34,643 nt of DNA, from contig WYBU01000023.1 in NCBI GenBank assembly GCA_011525745.1, positions 1 to 34,643 of the forward strand, in the 5' to 3' direction. The notes under the pieces were generated by a model. The model made no database searches. It saw nothing but the letters and a program-made list of their open reading frames with translations, and had not been told where the DNA came from. Below, in pieces: positions 32,084-34,643 of the stretch. The DNA comes from Planctomycetaceae bacterium (GTDB lineage: Bacteria > Planctomycetota > Phycisphaerae > UBA1845 > UTPLA1). Made by a program: the position numbers and the translations under genes. How positions within the stretch are numbered: the first letter of the stretch is position 1; every line of letters begins with the position of its first letter.

Positions 32084-33460
32084 TCAGGGACACGCTCCGC
32101 CGGTGAGCAACTTGTTCACGAAGAGCGGGATGTCGCTGCCGTCGACCGTGCCGTCTGCGTTCATGTCGCCGGCACAGCAGCATTGCTGGTCAAAGATGTA
32201 GGCCGAGCCGGCGTCGGTCCCGCCCGCGTGGTCGTCGAGCATCGCCCCGACCACCGCCGTGTCGCCGGAGAGCGCGACCGAGTAGCCGAACCGGTCAACC
32301 GCCGCCGCGTCCGAGGCGGCCAGCCTGTCCTGCTCGGTCCACACGCCGCCGGAGCGGGTGAAGACGTAGGCCGAGCCGGCGTCGGTCCCGCCGGCGTGGT
32401 CGTCGCGGTCTGCCCCGACCACCGCCGTGTCGCCGGAGAGCGCGACCGACCAGCCGAACTGGTCACCCGCCGCCGCGTCGGAGGCGGTCAGTTTCGCCTG
32501 TTCGGTCCACACGCCGCCGGAGCGGGTGAAGACGTAGGCCGAGCCGGCGACGGTCCCGCCCGCGTGGTCGTCGAAGTACGCCCCGACCACCGCCGTATCG
32601 CCGGAGACGGCGACCGAGATGCCGAAGCGGTCATTCGCCGCCGCGTCCGAGGCGGTCAGTTTCGCCTGCTCGGTCCACACGCCGCTGGTGCGGGTGAAGA
32701 CGTAGGCCGACCCGGCGTTGGTTACGCCCGGTGCGTCGCCGAGCCGCGCCCCGACCACCACCGTGTCGCCGGAGAGCGCGACCGAGACGCCGAACTCGTC
32801 ACCCGCCGCCGCGTCGGAGGCGGTCAGTTTCGCCTGCTCGGTCCACACGCCGCCGGTGCGGGTGAAGACGTAGGCCGAGCCGGCGTTGGTCCCGCCCGCG
32901 TGGTCGTCGAAGTACGCCCCGACCACCGCCGTGTCGCCGGAGAGCGCGACCGAGTGGCCGAAGAAGTCAAACGTCGCCGCGTCCGAGGCGGTCAGTTTCG
33001 CCTGCTCGGTCCAAACGCCTCCGGTGCGGGTGAAGACGTAGGCCGAACCGGCGTTGGTTACGCCCGGTGCGTCGCCGAGCCGCGCCCCGACCACGGCCGT
33101 GTCGCCGGAGAGCGCGACCGAGTCGCCGAAAAAGTCACCCGCCGCCGCGTCCGAGGCGGTCAGTTTCGCCTGCTGGGTCCACACGCCGCCGGTGCGGATG
33201 AAGACGTAGGCCGAGCCGGCGTCGGTCCCGCCCGCGTGGTCGTCGAGGTACGCCCCGACCAGCGCCGTGTCGCCGGAGACCGCGACCGAGTAGCCGAAGT
33301 TGTCACTCGCCGCCGCGTCCAAGGCGCCCAGCCTGGCCTGCTGCGCCAAGCTGCACTGCCCCCGCGCCGGCATTGGCGCGAAGGCCAGCAGCATCGCCCC
33401 AGCCGCCCCGAGGGCCAGCCGTCTCATCAAACCACCCGTCTCGAGAGATTCAGCCGTCAT
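32084..33460 (-). CDS. Secreted FG-GAP (integrin-type) repeat protein with dockerin-like tail
   Basis: 458 aa from ATG 33460, preceded by a clear GGAGGA. A signal peptide (RRLALGAAGAMLLAFAPMPA) is followed by seven direct repeats of 56 residues, each of the form AKLTASDAAAGD-FG-SVALSGD, then TAVVGA and DAGSAYVFTRTGGVWTEQ. Seven FG-GAP units are the number needed for one complete beta-propeller. Two repeat types alternate: type A carries DDHAGGT, type B carries GDAPGVT; the order is A-B-A-B-A-A-A. The C-terminus has a Cys cluster (QQCCCAGDMNADGTVDGSD) and a single dockerin/EF-hand-like calcium motif, a tail common in planctomycete exported proteins. Function is unknown; surface adhesion or display is a reasonable guess. 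Confidence 0.93.
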   Translation of the reverse strand: MTAESLETGGLMRRLALGAAGAMLLAFAPMPARGQCSLAQQARLGALDAAASDNFGYSVAVSGDTALVGAYLDDHAGGTDAGSAYVFIRTGGVWTQQAKLTASDAAAGDFFGDSVALSGDTAVVGARLGDAPGVTNAGSAYVFTRTGGVWTEQAKLTASDAATFDFFGHSVALSGDTAVVGAYFDDHAGGTNAGSAYVFTRTGGVWTEQAKLTASDAAAGDEFGVSVALSGDTVVVGARLGDAPGVTNAGSAYVFTRTSGVWTEQAKLTASDAAANDRFGISVAVSGDTAVVGAYFDDHAGGTVAGSAYVFTRSGGVWTEQAKLTASDAAAGDQFGWSVALSGDTAVVGADRDDHAGGTDAGSAYVFTRSGGVWTEQDRLAASDAAAVDRFGYSVALSGDTAVVGAMLDDHAGGTDAGSAYIFDQQCCCAGDMNADGTVDGSDIPLFVNKLLTGGACP

Positions 33461-33835
33461 GGTTCATCCTCCCTCCCCCGCGCGGGGACAGTTCGTGCGG
33501 CTTTCCGGCCGCGTCGCGTGACGAGGCCCCTCCCTCCCCGCGCGCGGGGAACACTCGATTCGCCTGCATTTCCTGATCCCATTTCAATGAGCGTTGCGCG
33601 ACCCGGCCCGGACGATCGGCATTGTACCAAAGGCACATCTGGTTTTGCTCAGAATTGCGCCGCCGGCAATCGGTCCGGCCGCCGCTGGATTATCCAGTGA
33701 GATGAATCGGGTCCACCGCGACGGCAGCCACGAAGCGGCCCACGACCGTTTCGATACCAGGCGAGTCGCCCCGATTTCACAGCGGAAGTTTCTCGGGTTC
33801 GGCTATACTCCCACCTCGACCGAAGGAACAACCGC
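33461..33835. other. 375-bp divergent intergenic region
   Basis: No gene. A -10-like TATACT at 33804-33809 lies 27 bp upstream of the DUF1801 start, and a GAAGGA ribosome-binding site just before it. Around 33475 and 33530 there are two 'tccctcccc-cgcg-cgggga' runs, a short direct duplication. No promoter for the FG-GAP gene was recognised. Confidence 0.4.
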
Positions 33836-34231
33836 ATGGCGATTCATAAGGACATTCACGCGTACAACGCGGCGCAGACGGCCGGCGACAAGCGCATCTG
33901 CGACGCCCTCAGCAAGGCCATTGACCGTCATCTGCCGGGCGCGGAGAGCAAGGTCTGGCACAGACACCCGGTGTGGTTCCTGGACGGCAACCCGGCTGTC
34001 GGTTATAGCAGGCTCAAGGACTGCGTCCGGTTGCTGTTCTGGAGCGGCCAATCTTTCGACGAGCCTGGTCTGGAGGCCGAAGGCAGCTTTAAGGCCGCCG
34101 AAGCCCGATACACGTCTGTTGAAGAAATCTCCATGAAGGACCTCAAGCGGTGGCTTGAGAAGGCGATCGCGATCCAGTGGGACTACAAGAACATCGTAAA
34201 GCGCAAGGGCAAGCTGGAGCGATTGAAGTAA
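33836..34231 (+). CDS. DUF1801 (YdhG-like) family protein
   Basis: 131 aa, the normal size of this small alpha/beta family. The pattern fits: a helix with catalytic-like charged residues (IDRHLPGAESKVWHRHPVWF), strand GYSRLKDCVRLLFWSG, then FKAAEARYTSVEEI and a final helix of Lys/Leu. The family is widespread; its function is not known. Start ATG 33836 with GAAGGA about 9 nt upstream. It stands alone. Confidence 0.85.
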   Translation: MAIHKDIHAYNAAQTAGDKRICDALSKAIDRHLPGAESKVWHRHPVWFLDGNPAVGYSRLKDCVRLLFWSGQSFDEPGLEAEGSFKAAEARYTSVEEISMKDLKRWLEKAIAIQWDYKNIVKRKGKLERLK

Positions 34232-34456
34232 ACCGGCGTCACAGAGCGGGAGTGGTCGCCGGGGGCGTGAGCCAAGCCGGTCCGTCACCGGGCGAACAGC
34301 CGTGAGCGGCCCCTCCCGGCCGTACGAGATGCACGGGGCGCATCGACTTTGCCCTTCATGCGCATTTCACGGTTTCACGGCCAGCAAGACCCGAATCCCA
34401 GGCTGCCAGTCCCGTACCGCCTCGACCAGAAGTTCAACTGGCGTACTGTCACCCCG

Positions 34457-34482
34457 ATTTTTCGCCCGTCAGGGCGAAAAAT
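34457..34482. repeat. Perfect 11-bp inverted repeat
   Basis: atttttcgccc-gtca-gggcgaaaaat. The T run lies in the 5' arm on both strands, so it is not a normal intrinsic terminator. Confidence 0.7.
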
Positions 34483-34520
34483 AGAGCAGGAGAGGAGAGA
34501 AAGGAGAAAGTAGAAATGTA

Positions 34521-34543
34521 GTGTTTCACACAAAATGAGACAC
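34521..34543. promoter_or_regulatory. Operator-like dyad GTGTTTCA-N7-TGAGACAC
   Basis: Two 8-bp half-sites in inverted orientation with one mismatch and a 7-bp AT-rich centre (cacaaaa). The size and symmetry are those of a binding site for a dimeric regulator; TGTCTCA/TGAGACA halves resemble enhancer sites of sigma-54 activators. The target gene would lie to the right of the window. Confidence 0.35.
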
Positions 34544-34581
34544 TCAGCCTGTTCGGCGTAAGCATAGTTCCCTCGGGTGCC

Positions 34582-34616
34582 CTGGGGGAGAACCAGCGCC
34601 GCAGGTTCTCCCCCAG
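34582..34616. repeat. Perfect 13-bp hairpin
   Basis: ctgggggagaacc-agcgccgca-ggttctcccccag. A very stable stem with 9-nt loop, not followed by a T run; in an RNA it could be a leader structure of a gene beyond the right edge. Confidence 0.75.
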
Positions 34617-34643
34617 ACCCCCTCTCCTTGGGCTTCTTTCCCC

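Larger units (their letters stand above)
34232..34643. other. Non-coding tail of the window
   Basis: 412 bp with no gene recognised. It contains three inverted structures listed separately (34457-34482, 34521-34543 and 34582-34616) and an AG-rich run (aggagaggagagaaaggaga, from 34489). A gene may begin beyond the right edge. Confidence 0.5.

Noticed and set aside
32012..33700. A 562-codon open frame opposite the FG-GAP gene
   Set aside because: It mirrors the repeat structure of the minus-strand gene. The minus frame has a signal peptide, ribosome-binding site and known domains.
34457..34482. Intrinsic terminator for the DUF1801 gene
   Set aside because: The T run is in the 5' arm of the stem and no T run follows the 3' arm on either strand.

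Overview
The window looks like a chromosomal piece of a GC-rich planctomycete (Planctomycetota; class Phycisphaerae is possible but not shown). The reasons are a rRNA locus without a 16S gene next to it, a secreted FG-GAP protein ending in the dockerin-like tail that is frequent in these bacteria (GDMNADGTVDGSD), many short hairpin-rich intergenic repeats, and proteins such as a stand-alone RnfC/RnfD-type fusion. Apart from introns and small repeats there is no sign of phage, plasmid or insertion sequence.

Positions 1-5000 (minus strand) hold a rRNA operon read from right to left: tandem promoter-like sites, an intrinsic terminator inside the leader, tRNA-Ile(GAU), tRNA-Ala(UGC), a boxA antitermination site and a 23S gene whose 3' end runs off the left edge. 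The 23S gene is the most unusual object here. It is interrupted three times: (i) a 443-nt intervening sequence in helix 45, closed by an 18-bp perfect inverted repeat and carrying a decayed S23 (four-helix-bundle) gene; (ii) a 670-nt group I intron after position U1931 (E. coli numbering) with a LAGLIDADG homing endonuclease; (iii) a 380-nt group I intron without ORF near position 2271. Exon and insert lengths add up to the E. coli 23S length almost exactly.

Positions 5100-13600 hold mostly single housekeeping or envelope genes: a large exported protein of unknown function, elongation factor P, a single-domain response regulator, a trypsin-like PDZ protease, a PilT-type ATPase and a dTDP-4-dehydrorhamnose reductase. 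Positions 13700-18500 are an ABC transporter operon of the MacB/LolCDE type: one ATPase and three permeases, two of them paralogous. An adaptor protein of the HlyD/MacA type lies 7 kb away at 25.6 kb.

Positions 18900-26900 hold a class I aminotransferase, a degenerate receiver-domain protein, the DUF2203-dprA pair, trpS followed directly by a tryptophan 2,3-dioxygenase, and the membrane-fusion protein. Positions 27300-34643 hold the RnfC-RnfD fusion, a SAM hydroxide adenosyltransferase, an array of nine 38-bp hairpin units, tRNA-Pro(CGG) with a strong terminator, the seven-bladed FG-GAP repeat protein, a DUF1801 protein and a non-coding tail with strong inverted repeats.

Intergenic spaces carry at least three families of dispersed repeats: a composite ~210-230 bp element (three copies between 15.9 and 20.4 kb, one inside the ABC operon), a ~85-bp hairpin (22.9, 29.9 and, partly, 31.5 kb) and a looser 'ccctcgcg ... 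cgcgaggg' inverted element (8.9, 11.4, 14.5 kb). Alignments and positions were made by eye.
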